Notes: generated by a model not told the origin, from the sequence alone. Counted from the stretch's first letter, positions 1 through 5,240 are shown. The stretch is 5,240 bases of DNA from Limisphaerales bacterium (GCA_025356925.1 JANXQE010000111.1:1-5240); one strand, 5' to 3'. Made by a program: numbers and translations.

Positions 1-1983
1 AAAATCTTTCAGACGGTTCGTGGTGAGGTCCGCTCCGGTTAGCCTGGTAACGCGGTAACCCATTTGTTCGATGGCCTCGGCCACGCTGTCCCCTGCACCG
101 GGCACGTAACCGATTTGCTTACCCCGGGTCGCCAGATCGAAGCTGACGGCCTTCATGCGAGCGGGCGGTTGGAGCAATTGCAAGGGAACGTGTTTGTAGC
201 CAATTTCGATGCGCTGGTTGCTGTAAACCGCTTCACCGATCTGCGCACTGGCTCCAAGGGCGGCCGTTTCCGGTCGCGCTGGCGCGGCAACCGTGAACGT
301 GAACCGCTCCTTTTTCCCGACGTCGGCCAAATGAAATGATTGAGTGGCCGGCGCGATTTTCCAATCAACGGGTGCAGTGAGCTTGAGCGTGCCGGAGGAA
401 TTGGGGCGGAAAGTGGTGACCTCAATTTCGACCTGGCGCGAAGAACCGGGTGCAAAAAGCGTCACATCCGAGTTGAACTTAAGTGTCACGGGCGGGATCA
501 CATCCAGACGGCGATGGGTCCCGGCCTGGAGCGGTTGGTCGGGAATGATGAGGGTTTCGCCTCCGATTTCAAAGATTTGCTCGACCGGAAATGAGGGCGG
601 ATTTTCTGGCTGCCCGATGAGTGCGGCATCCTTCACGCGGAACATTCCTGTGCCCGGCTCTTCACGCAGCCAGTAGGGCTGGCAGAAACCTGAGCCCAAA
701 GGAAGCGTCTGCGTGGAATCGCGTTCACCGGGTTGGTTTTGGCGAAGTTCGATCGGCTCGGTCAGTCCGCGGTTGATGGCTGGATAACGCACGCCAACCC
801 AGCGCACCGGGACGCTTGAGCCCACGGATGCCCGGTGGTGCAGTTTCAACGACTCGCCCGGAACTACTTCGGCCTGCGGAATCGACGTTTCGACTTCGAG
901 ACCGAGGCAGGCTTGCAGGGTATGATCGATTTGTTTGCGCTTTTCGTTCACGACGCGATCCGCTGGCAGTTGAGCCAGCAACTTTCGCAGCTTGAGCAAC
1001 GCAGGCACGCTGGCAGCGGGTTCCTGGGAATTGAATTGCGCGATGAGTTCGTCTGCCTGCTTTCCAACTTCATCGCCGCCGGGAAAGCGGCTCCACGTGG
1101 TATCGACACCATCGAGAATATCCTTAGTCGCTGGTTCTCCGCCGAGGAGTTGAAAAGATTCGGACCGCGCTCCGCCTCCTCCCCCGCCGAAACTACCGAA
1201 GCCTTGGGTCTTGTGCATGGCCCGGCTGCGGCCGGCAATGGCCGCGAACGATTCGCCGGTCGCCGGATCGTTGCCACCCGCTTCAATTTGCAGCGAGTCA
1301 GCGGCGCTGCCGCGGCCATTCATCAGGATGCGTTTGGGCTGCCAAGGAGTCAGTTCGCCGAGTTGCTCGGGGAATGCGTTGGTGTCGCCGGCGAGTTTGA
1401 ACGCTTCGACCGCCAGCACTGCCGAGGCGGTGTGGTGGCCGTGGGTTCCTCCGGGTTGAGTTGAAAACCGGGTGATGATTACATCCGGGCGAAACGTGCG
1501 GATCACGCGCACGATGTCCGCAACCACTTGTTGCCGATCCCAAATCCTCAGTGTCTCCCGGTAGTCCTTGGAAAAACCGAAGTCAATCGCGCGAGTGAAA
1601 AACTGCTGGCCGCCATCAAGCCGTCGCGCCGCCAGCAATTCCTGGGTGCGGATCGCTCCCAGTTGCTCGCCAAATTCCGGGCCGAGCACGTTTTGTCCCC
1701 CGTCGCCGCGCGTCAGTGAGAGATAGGCGGTGCGATAGTTTCGTCCCCGCGCGAGGTAAGTGATCAATTGCGTGTTCTCGTCGTCGGGATGCGCCGCGAG
1801 ATAAAGAACCGAACCCATTTCTCGAAAAGCGCGCAGCTCCTGTAGGATCGCCGGGCCAGGAAGAGGTTCTGACCCGAAAATCGGAAGCGACCCAAGGACC
1901 GCGGTGGCACAGGCGAACCCAACAACGACTCGGCGCGCGCGGGTTTTGTGCGCATCCGGTGCGGGCCAAATGGCTGGCGTCAT
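1..1983 (-). CDS. PIG-L (LmbE-like) family deacetylase, exported, C-terminus cut by window edge
   Basis: The frame stays open for 661 codons from the ATG at 1983 to position 1, with no stop. The family is zinc-dependent and removes N-acetyl groups from GlcNAc-type substrates; the substrate here is unknown. Residues 1-38 form a basic start (RARR) followed by a hydrophobic stretch, probably an export signal. The LmbE domain begins near residue 57 with AHPDDE (His65, Asp67, Asp68), then RGDGGQN and HGHHTAS (His181, His184). By analogy with MshB, His65, Asp68 and His184 should bind the metal and Asp67 act as base. A conserved-looking MHKTQGFG segment and a six-glycine run (266-271) follow. Residues about 500-570 look like an NPCBM-associated NEW3-type beta domain. 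From about 625 (GYVPGAGDSV) a glutamine-amidotransferase-like fold seems to start, as in roughly 800-residue relatives. The in-frame stop at 2005-2007 leaves this ATG as the natural start; no strong ribosome binding site is visible. Confidence 0.9.
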   Translation of the reverse strand, partial: MTPAIWPAPDAHKTRARRVVVGFACATAVLGSLPIFGSEPLPGPAILQELRAFREMGSVLYLAAHPDDENTQLITYLARGRNYRTAYLSLTRGDGGQNVLGPEFGEQLGAIRTQELLAARRLDGGQQFFTRAIDFGFSKDYRETLRIWDRQQVVADIVRVIRTFRPDVIITRFSTQPGGTHGHHTASAVLAVEAFKLAGDTNAFPEQLGELTPWQPKRILMNGRGSAADSLQIEAGGNDPATGESFAAIAGRSRAMHKTQGFGSFGGGGGGARSESFQLLGGEPATKDILDGVDTTWSRFPGGDEVGKQADELIAQFNSQEPAASVPALLKLRKLLAQLPADRVVNEKRKQIDHTLQACLGLEVETSIPQAEVVPGESLKLHHRASVGSSVPVRWVGVRYPAINRGLTEPIELRQNQPGERDSTQTLPLGSGFCQPYWLREEPGTGMFRVKDAALIGQPENPPSFPVEQIFEIGGETLIIPDQPLQAGTHRRLDVIPPVTLKFNSDVTLFAPGSSRQVEIEVTTFRPNSSGTLKLTAPVDWKIAPATQSFHLADVGKKERFTFTVAAPARPETAALGASAQIGEAVYSNQRIEIGYKHVPLQLLQPPARMKAVSFDLATRGKQIGYVPGAGDSVAEAIEQMGYRVTRLTGADLTTNRLKDF

Positions 1984-2235
1984 GATTTCACGAGCGAGAT
2001 GAGTTCATTTGCGTTCTTGGCTTCGATTTCATGAACGCAAACGAACGGGATCGCCGAATAACCTGGAGCCCCGGCGGCGGATTACTTTTGCACCGAGAAC
2101 GCCACAGAGTATTGGGTGTTTCCCACATCAACTTGATCACGCCGCCGCCTGACGGGTTTTTCCCCACCCACATGGGAGTGGCAGGGCTCCAAGTAACAGG
2201 GTTGTGACAACAAGCGTGGCTTTAATGGTTTTCAT
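1980..2235 (-). pseudogene. Possible decayed small secreted-protein gene
   Basis: An ATG at 2235 follows a GAGAAA-type ribosome binding site and opens a typical signal peptide (MKTIKATLVV..., then LLLGALPLP). That frame stops after 32 codons at 2137-2139. A different frame continues with DQVDVGNTQYSVAFSVQK, meets a TAA at 2082-2084, and resumes in the same frame as GAPGYSAIPFVCVHEIEAKN and onward. It ends in a TGA at 1980-1982 that overlaps the deacetylase start as ATGA. The simplest reading is one short exported-protein gene broken by a frameshift and a stop codon, once translationally coupled to the deacetylase. It could instead be an intact 32-residue peptide followed by non-coding DNA, or contain sequencing errors. 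I do not recognise the family. Confidence 0.33.
2008..2041. other. 9-bp perfect inverted repeat (stem-loop)
   Basis: TTTGCGTTC (2008-2016) and GAACGCAAA (2033-2041) are exact reverse complements separated by 16 nt. The structure lies just upstream of the deacetylase start, inside the broken reading frame. There is no T-run on either side, so it is not a classic terminator. It may be an mRNA hairpin that affects deacetylase translation, or chance. Confidence 0.4.
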
Positions 2236-2303
2236 GAGTTTTCTCGTTGTGGTTTTGACAGGGTGTTTGGTTTTTGGAAAAGCTAAAATTCAGTCAATTT
2301 GAC

Positions 2304-2435
2304 ATGAAAATCAAATCTTGGTTCATCATTTGGGTGGTTGCCAGTACTGCTAACGCTCGAACCCTGGCAAAATCACCGAGGCCAGAACAGCGCCGCTGTC
2401 GGGAACCATCAGGCCGTTCCAGCAACCAAGCCTGA
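2304..2435 (+). CDS. Signal-peptide-like mini-ORF, 43 residues, doubtful
   Basis: The frame starts MKIKSWFIIWVVASTANA: two lysines, a hydrophobic core and an ANA motif suited to signal peptidase I. After that it becomes arginine- and proline-rich without obvious structure and stops at 2433-2435. No good ribosome binding site precedes the ATG. It may be the surviving signal peptide of a frameshifted exported-protein gene, or a chance open frame. No function can be assigned. Confidence 0.22.
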   Translation: MKIKSWFIIWVVASTANARTLAKSPRPEQRRCREPSGRSSNQA

Positions 2436-2535
2436 ACCATCCCCTGTTGATTTGGTCAACCGTGCTTCCGTGGGACTATCCCAAATCGGCTATTCGGAGT
2501 CCATGGTAATCACAGGCTCCCTTCCTCGCCTTGTG

Positions 2536-2561
2536 GGCTGGGGTCGGTCCAGCCTCGTTTT
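2536..2561 (+). terminator. Terminator-like hairpin, weak
   Basis: GGCTGG (2536-2541) pairs with CCAGCC (2549-2554) across a 7-nt loop, with one further G-T pair outside. TCGTTTT follows, a short and interrupted T-run. This resembles a weak rho-independent terminator on the plus strand and would close any transcript through the mini-ORF before the HAF gene begins. Confidence 0.3.
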
Positions 2562-2657
2562 CACGAAGCGCGCTTTATTGAACCTGCAAAAACACCGGCG
2601 AAATGATTAGCTACGGCTTGCCGCCGTGAAAAATCTCAGATGCGCGGTGCGAAAAGG

Positions 2658-2681
2658 CTTTGCTATCAAAACATCGCAAAG
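2658..2681. promoter_or_regulatory. Dyad CTTTGC-N12-GCAAAG upstream of the HAF gene
   Basis: A perfect 6-bp inverted repeat with a 12-nt spacer ends 19 nt before the GTG start at 2701. The spacing and position suit an operator or an mRNA 5' hairpin. A poor promoter match (TTGCTA at 2661-2666, TAATTA near 2682-2688) overlaps it, so transcription and the dyad could be linked. Chance is possible for 6-bp arms. Confidence 0.28.
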
Positions 2682-2700
2682 TAATTAACATACGAAAATT

Positions 2701-4005
2701 GTGAAATTCAAACGCGCCCTAATCATTACCACCGTGCTCAGCATTCAAACCCTTGCGGCGAGAGGAGCGCCGACAGCTCCGCAGTATACCGTGGTCGACT
2801 TAGGCACGCTCAGCGGCGGCAATGCAAGCCAGTGCTATGGCATCAACAATTCCGGACAAGTGACTGGCGAGTCCTCCACCACGAACGGGGTCCCTGGTTT
2901 CTTCGGCTCTCATGCGTTTTTGTATTCTGGCGGTAGCATGACCGACCTTGGCGTGCTCGGGGGCAATTTAAGTTATGGCGGCGCTGCCAGCGGTGGCTCC
3001 GGCGTTAACGACGCTGGGCAGGTGTCGGGCTCGTCTGCCATCACCAACGGCAGCGCCACACATGGCTTTTTGTACTCCAGTGGCGGCATGAACGACCTCG
3101 GCACGCTCGGCGATCCAAGTCAGGTGGGCAAACTCGGCGGCCCCGACAGCTACGGTTTTGGCATCAACAATTCCGGGCAGGTGACGGGGTATTCTACCAT
3201 CGTGAACGGCAGCGGTAACCATGCATTTTTGTATTCCAGTGGCCGCTTGTCCGACTTGGGTACGCTCGGCGGCAGTTCCAGCTACGGCTATGGCATCAAC
3301 GATTCCGCACAGGTCGTGGGCGAGTCCACGATCACGGGCGAAAGCGCCACTCATGCGTTCTTGTATTCGGGCGCCGGCATGAGCGACCTGGGCACGCTCG
3401 GCGGCACTTCCAGCCATGGCTATGCCATCAACAACTCTGGGCTGGTGACGGGCTCCTCCGACTTCTCGGGAGGAGGCTATCATGCATTTCTTTATTCCAC
3501 CAATGGAGGTATGAGCGACCTGGGCACGGTGGGTGGTACCTCCAGCATCGGCCGCGGCGTCAATGGCTCCGGGCAGATCGTGGGCGACTCCTACATCAGG
3601 GGCAACAGCGCCGATCATGCGTTTTTATACTCGGGCGGTGCCATGAATGATTTGAACAATCTGGTGTCCAAAGGGCAGATGGCTGATTTTAGTTACCTTC
3701 AAGTTGCGAGAGGAGTTAATGACCACGGCTGGATCGCGGGCAATGGCGTGACCACCAACGGCGCGATGCATCCTTTTCTAGCCATTCCCGTTCAAATTTC
3801 CGCTCTCACGAAGCTTCCCAACGGGCACATCCATCTGCAATGCCAAGGCGTGCCCAACCGGGTTTACCGCATCGAAGCTTCAGCTGACCTGAGCGCAAAC
3901 AGCTTCTCCACACTGGCCTCAATCAGTTCCGATCCGACCGGCGCCTTTCAATTCGAGGATCTGAACGTCGCCCTTATCAGGTTTTACCAGATCGCCTATC
4001 CCTGA
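2701..4005 (+). CDS. Exported HAF-repeat protein with verrucomicrobial-type C-terminal module
   Basis: This encodes 434 residues from a GTG start. An in-frame TAA at 2686-2688 leaves no upstream ATG, GTG or TTG, and starting here gives a complete signal peptide (residues 1 to about 22; MKFKRA, a hydrophobic core, then LAARGA). Residues 33-361 hold seven tandem HAF-family modules, each reading DLGTLGG, then G-I/V-N-N/D-S-G-Q-V-x-G, then HAFLYS. The last is degenerate (DLNNL, HPFLA). Residues about 365-434 form a separate beta-rich module (LPNGHIHLQCQG, YRIEASADLS, ending RFYQIAYP), a type common at the C-termini of verrucomicrobial secreted proteins. No catalytic motif is visible. HAF proteins are extracellular repeat proteins of unknown function; a beta-propeller fold is my inference. 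No clear Shine-Dalgarno sequence is seen. The gene is monocistronic and converges with the next one. Confidence 0.9.
   Translation: MKFKRALIITTVLSIQTLAARGAPTAPQYTVVDLGTLSGGNASQCYGINNSGQVTGESSTTNGVPGFFGSHAFLYSGGSMTDLGVLGGNLSYGGAASGGSGVNDAGQVSGSSAITNGSATHGFLYSSGGMNDLGTLGDPSQVGKLGGPDSYGFGINNSGQVTGYSTIVNGSGNHAFLYSSGRLSDLGTLGGSSSYGYGINDSAQVVGESTITGESATHAFLYSGAGMSDLGTLGGTSSHGYAINNSGLVTGSSDFSGGGYHAFLYSTNGGMSDLGTVGGTSSIGRGVNGSGQIVGDSYIRGNSADHAFLYSGGAMNDLNNLVSKGQMADFSYLQVARGVNDHGWIAGNGVTTNGAMHPFLAIPVQISALTKLPNGHIHLQCQGVPNRVYRIEASADLSANSFSTLASISSDPTGAFQFEDLNVALIRFYQIAYP
2797..3783 (+). repeat. Seven tandem HAF modules inside the CDS
   Basis: The DLG motifs start at residues 33, 82, 132, 185, 229, 273 and 317. 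The HAF-type motifs start at residues 71, 121, 174, 218, 261, 306 and 357. From residue 185 the period is exactly 44 codons (132 nt) three times; earlier units are 49-53 codons because of loop insertions. DNA identity persists in places: an 18-nt stretch at 3379-3396 recurs at 3511-3528, and 17 nt at 2839-2855 recur at 3160-3176. This points to duplication of modules with partial preservation at the DNA level. Confidence 0.9.
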
Positions 4006-4410
4006 AAAGCTCCCCGCCGATGGAGGAACTCTTCGTGCAATTTCCCCGGCCCATTCGGCCCGGTCAAAAGCGCGGGCGTGAAGTTTTTCAGGTCGAGATC
4101 GAGGGCTTTGGTAATCGTTCTTCTGTGGCGTCGAGCATATCCCGGCACCGAAGCAAATCCACGTGTCGTGAAAACTAGCAACGGAGATGATCGGCGGCGT
4201 GAACCGAATGGTTGCCTCCACCGAGATGAAATGGCCGTGTCCAACAAGCTTAAGAAAATTCAACTCTCCGACCCCGTCATGGTGTTAATAATACTCCAAT
4301 ACCATTCACTGACCCCTGCTAGGGGACTGGGTCGGGCTGTAACAGGCTCGACCCGGAGGTGTCTCACGACGGCTATCAGCACAGTGAAGCCGGAGAGAGG
4401 AAGACGCCAT
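4006..4410. other. Convergent intergenic region, no gene supported
   Basis: The region lies between the 3' ends of the HAF gene (plus) and the 178-residue gene (minus). Open frames exist on both strands (for example 3996-4247 minus and the start of a long plus frame at 4078), but none has a ribosome binding site, compositional logic or a recognisable domain. One minus frame contains a P-loop-like string (LLTGPNGPGK), discussed under findings. The right part, 4270-4392, is dense in hairpins. No clean rho-independent terminator directly follows the HAF stop. Confidence 0.5.
4270..4356. other. Cluster of three adjacent hairpins, REP-like element or bidirectional terminator
   Basis: Stem 1: ATGGTGTT (4279-4286) pairs with AATACCAT (4298-4305), 8 pairs including one G-U. 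Stem 2: CCCCT-GCT-AGGGG (4313-4325). Stem 3: 4327-4338 pairs with 4345-4356 in all 12 positions, three of them G-U, across a 6-nt loop. The G-U pairs occur when read as plus-strand RNA and become A-C mismatches on the minus strand, which hints at plus-strand RNA folding. GACCCC occurs at both 4270 and 4311, flanking stem 1. A further 5-bp stem (4370-4374 with 4388-4392) follows. There is no T-run. The location between convergent genes fits a terminator role or a mobile palindromic repeat. Confidence 0.5.
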
Positions 4411-4947
4411 TCAAGCCGCCTTGGCCCATTGGAAAATATCCTCCCGCAGACCACGAATTGGTTCGCCCGGCTGGTTGCCTTCCAACAGGTCCAAACGACC
4501 TTGGCTGGCGACCGCGCACAAGTATCTCCGCGTTTCCCTCGAACCATGGTGCAATCCTTCGGTCGGCGCGACCAAAGCGACCAAAGCTCCAGGAAGCCCG
4601 GAACGCACTTGGAGCCAAAGGTTAACCCACAGGTAAAAAGCCGCTGGCAATCGCTCTGCCTCATAAAGTGCAACCACAATCACATCAGCTCGCGCCAGGG
4701 CTGCCACGCTTTTCGAATACGTTCCAGCCTCGGTGAGGTCATCGATTTTCCACTCGGTGCAGTGGATGGCCGCCTCGCCGACCAATTCGACAAGTCGATC
4801 CTGCACTCTTCCGGCCCATTGTCGGGTCGGCGCATCCTGATAAACGATGGCCACATTGAGCGTATATTCCGCGTCCGAGCAGGCAATCGACAGTCGATTT
4901 ACCGTTTCATTTCGGTCCTTAAGAATGGTCTGTTTCATAAGCTGCAT
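4411..4947 (-). CDS. Uncharacterised 178-residue alpha/beta (Rossmann-like) protein
   Basis: The start at 4947 is supported by GGAAAG six bases upstream (4954-4959). A second Met lies at residue 4. After a roughly 28-residue polar lead the pattern alternates strand and helix: LNVAIVYQD (30-38), a helix with TRQWAGRVQDRLVELVG (41-57), AIHCTEWKIDDL (60-71), a helix to about 86, ADVIVVALYEAERLP (87-101), an aromatic helix FYLWVNLWLQ (104-113), GALVALVAP (120-128), and a C-terminal RRYLCAVASQGRLDLL (140-155). There is no signal peptide or membrane segment, so it is probably cytoplasmic. I associate the combination VAIVYQD...TRxWA, W-K-x-D-D-L, ADVIVVA and LPxxFYxWV with an unnamed verrucomicrobial family, from memory only. 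The fold resembles receiver or TIR-like domains, but no phosphoacceptor or catalytic motif can be assigned. The long plus-strand frame across it is antisense shadow. Confidence 0.78.
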   Translation of the reverse strand: MQLMKQTILKDRNETVNRLSIACSDAEYTLNVAIVYQDAPTRQWAGRVQDRLVELVGEAAIHCTEWKIDDLTEAGTYSKSVAALARADVIVVALYEAERLPAAFYLWVNLWLQVRSGLPGALVALVAPTEGLHHGSRETRRYLCAVASQGRLDLLEGNQPGEPIRGLREDIFQWAKAA

Positions 4948-4995
4948 AATTCACTTTCCAATATCACCAGACCACAGCCCGGTTGCCGCGCCAAA

Positions 4996-5020
4996 TTAAT
5001 AGCAGTCTCGGAAGCGTCAA
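4996..5020 (-). promoter_or_regulatory. Candidate extended -10 promoter for the 178-residue gene
   Basis: On the minus strand TGC-TATTAA (5004 down to 4996) resembles an extended -10 element. TTGACG (5020-5015) lies upstream, but the gap of 13 nt is shorter than the usual 16-18, so the extended -10 would have to carry the activity. It would leave a leader of roughly 40 nt before the ATG. This is a weak call from sequence resemblance only. Confidence 0.22.
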
Positions 5021-5240
5021 AAATCCGTAAACAGGGTACAGCGGCCTTGGAGGCATAACTCGTGGAGATTGGCTGGTGTGGCGCTGTCAAAGGCCCGAAG
5101 CGATCTCTGGCAAGGCCAGTGGAAACGGAAGTCGGCGGGGGCTACGGCAACCTGCTGCAGCTTCCCTCTTAGTTGCAGGACAGTCGTTATCGCTTCTTGC
5201 CGTGGACCCGCGCCGCGACTTTCAGTCGCAGCGCATTGAG
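5021..5240. other. Upstream intergenic DNA at the right edge
   Basis: No supported gene is seen before the window ends. A 36-codon GTG frame (5062-5172, plus) lacks a ribosome binding site and protein-like composition. The only clear structure is the palindrome at 5210-5234. Confidence 0.4.
5210..5234. repeat. REP-like imperfect palindrome
   Basis: GCGC-C-GCGACT (5210-5220) pairs with AGTCGC-A-GCGC (5224-5234) around a TTC loop: 10 of 11 positions pair, with one C-A mismatch. The compact GC-rich hairpin with a tiny loop is typical of REP-type intergenic palindromes. There is no following T-run on either strand within the window. I have the impression that this 'GCGACTTTCAGTCGC' core recurs in verrucomicrobial intergenic DNA, but that is memory and needs a genome count. 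Confidence 0.5.

Larger units (their letters stand above)
2236..2700. other. Intergenic region between divergent minus-strand genes and the HAF gene
   Basis: No convincing gene lies here. Region 2236-2303 separates two divergent signal-peptide-like starts and contains TTGACA at 2255-2260 and 2299-2304, but neither has a good -10 at normal spacing. The second overlaps an 11-nt odd palindrome, GTCAATTTGAC (2293-2303), which could be an operator. Further right are a mini-ORF (2304-2435), a terminator-like hairpin (2536-2561), a small stem ACGGC-TTGCC-GCCGT (2613-2627) and a dyad at 2658-2681. A 90-codon TTG-started frame (2338-2610) has no protein-like character. The stretch may include a decayed gene. 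Confidence 0.5.

Noticed and set aside
835..1464. 209-codon plus-strand open frame
   Set aside because: It is antisense to the deacetylase, whose catalytic motifs and 661-codon open frame are decisive.
2338..2610. 90-codon plus-strand frame from a TTG
   Set aside because: No ribosome binding site, no recognisable domain, and it overlaps a better-looking but still doubtful signal-peptide frame.
2968..3618. 216-codon minus-strand open frame
   Set aside because: It is the complement of the HAF repeats. The repeated codons keep the opposite frame free of stops, and the translation merely echoes the repeat period.
4048..4070. GGCC-rich palindrome as terminator of the HAF gene
   Set aside because: Only four contiguous pairs flank a mismatch, and no T-run follows.
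4327..4400. Group II intron-like RNA segment
   Set aside because: The stem-rich plus-strand text briefly recalled intron RNA, but there is no domain V hairpin, no GUGYG boundary and no reverse transcriptase gene.
4078..5058. 326-codon plus-strand open frame starting at a GTG
   Set aside because: It is mostly antisense to the 178-residue gene, has no ribosome binding site, and its translation lacks hydrophobic-core periodicity or any known motif. The minus-strand frame has a good start and a regular alpha/beta pattern.
5062..5172. 36-codon plus frame containing GAVKGPK
   Set aside because: I have a vague memory of similar short translated strings in verrucomicrobial genomes, perhaps from an intergenic repeat, but nothing in the sequence supports translation.

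Overview
The window is about 57% GC by eye. It looks like chromosomal DNA from a member of the Verrucomicrobiota, possibly the soil/freshwater Pedosphaera/Limisphaerales group. This rests on recognised protein families, not on a database search. The families are a long exported PIG-L/LmbE deacetylase with extra C-terminal domains, an exported HAF-repeat protein ending in the '...RFYQIAYP' type C-terminal module common in verrucomicrobial secreted proteins, and a small uncharacterised alpha/beta protein of a type I associate with that phylum. No rRNA, tRNA, CRISPR array, integrase or recognisable transposase was found.

Layout. (1) Positions 1-1983, minus strand: the N-terminal 661 codons of a PIG-L family deacetylase, whose C-terminus lies beyond the left edge. 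(2) Positions 1980-2235, minus strand: what looks like the remains of a short secreted-protein gene. It has a signal-peptide start in one frame and a tail in another frame, and its final TGA overlaps the deacetylase ATG as ATGA. (3) Positions 2236-2700: mostly non-coding, with a signal-peptide-like mini-ORF, a terminator-like hairpin and a dyad just upstream of the next gene. (4) Positions 2701-4005, plus strand: a 434-residue exported HAF-repeat protein with exactly seven modules. (5) Positions 4006-4410: a convergent intergenic region holding a run of three adjacent hairpins. (6) Positions 4411-4947, minus strand: a 178-residue protein of unknown function with a Rossmann-like pattern of strands and helices. 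(7) Positions 4948-5240: its upstream region, with a candidate promoter and a REP-like palindrome at the right edge.

How the genes relate. The deacetylase and the HAF protein both carry export signals and probably act outside the cytoplasm, the first on an N-acetylated sugar or glycoconjugate and the second as a possible propeller-like surface or secreted protein. The 178-residue protein looks cytoplasmic. The genes lie on alternating strands and do not form one operon. I see no convincing multi-gene novel system. The most unusual parts are the seven-module HAF protein, the unannotated 178-residue family, and the two palindrome-rich intergenic regions (4270-4392 and 5210-5234).
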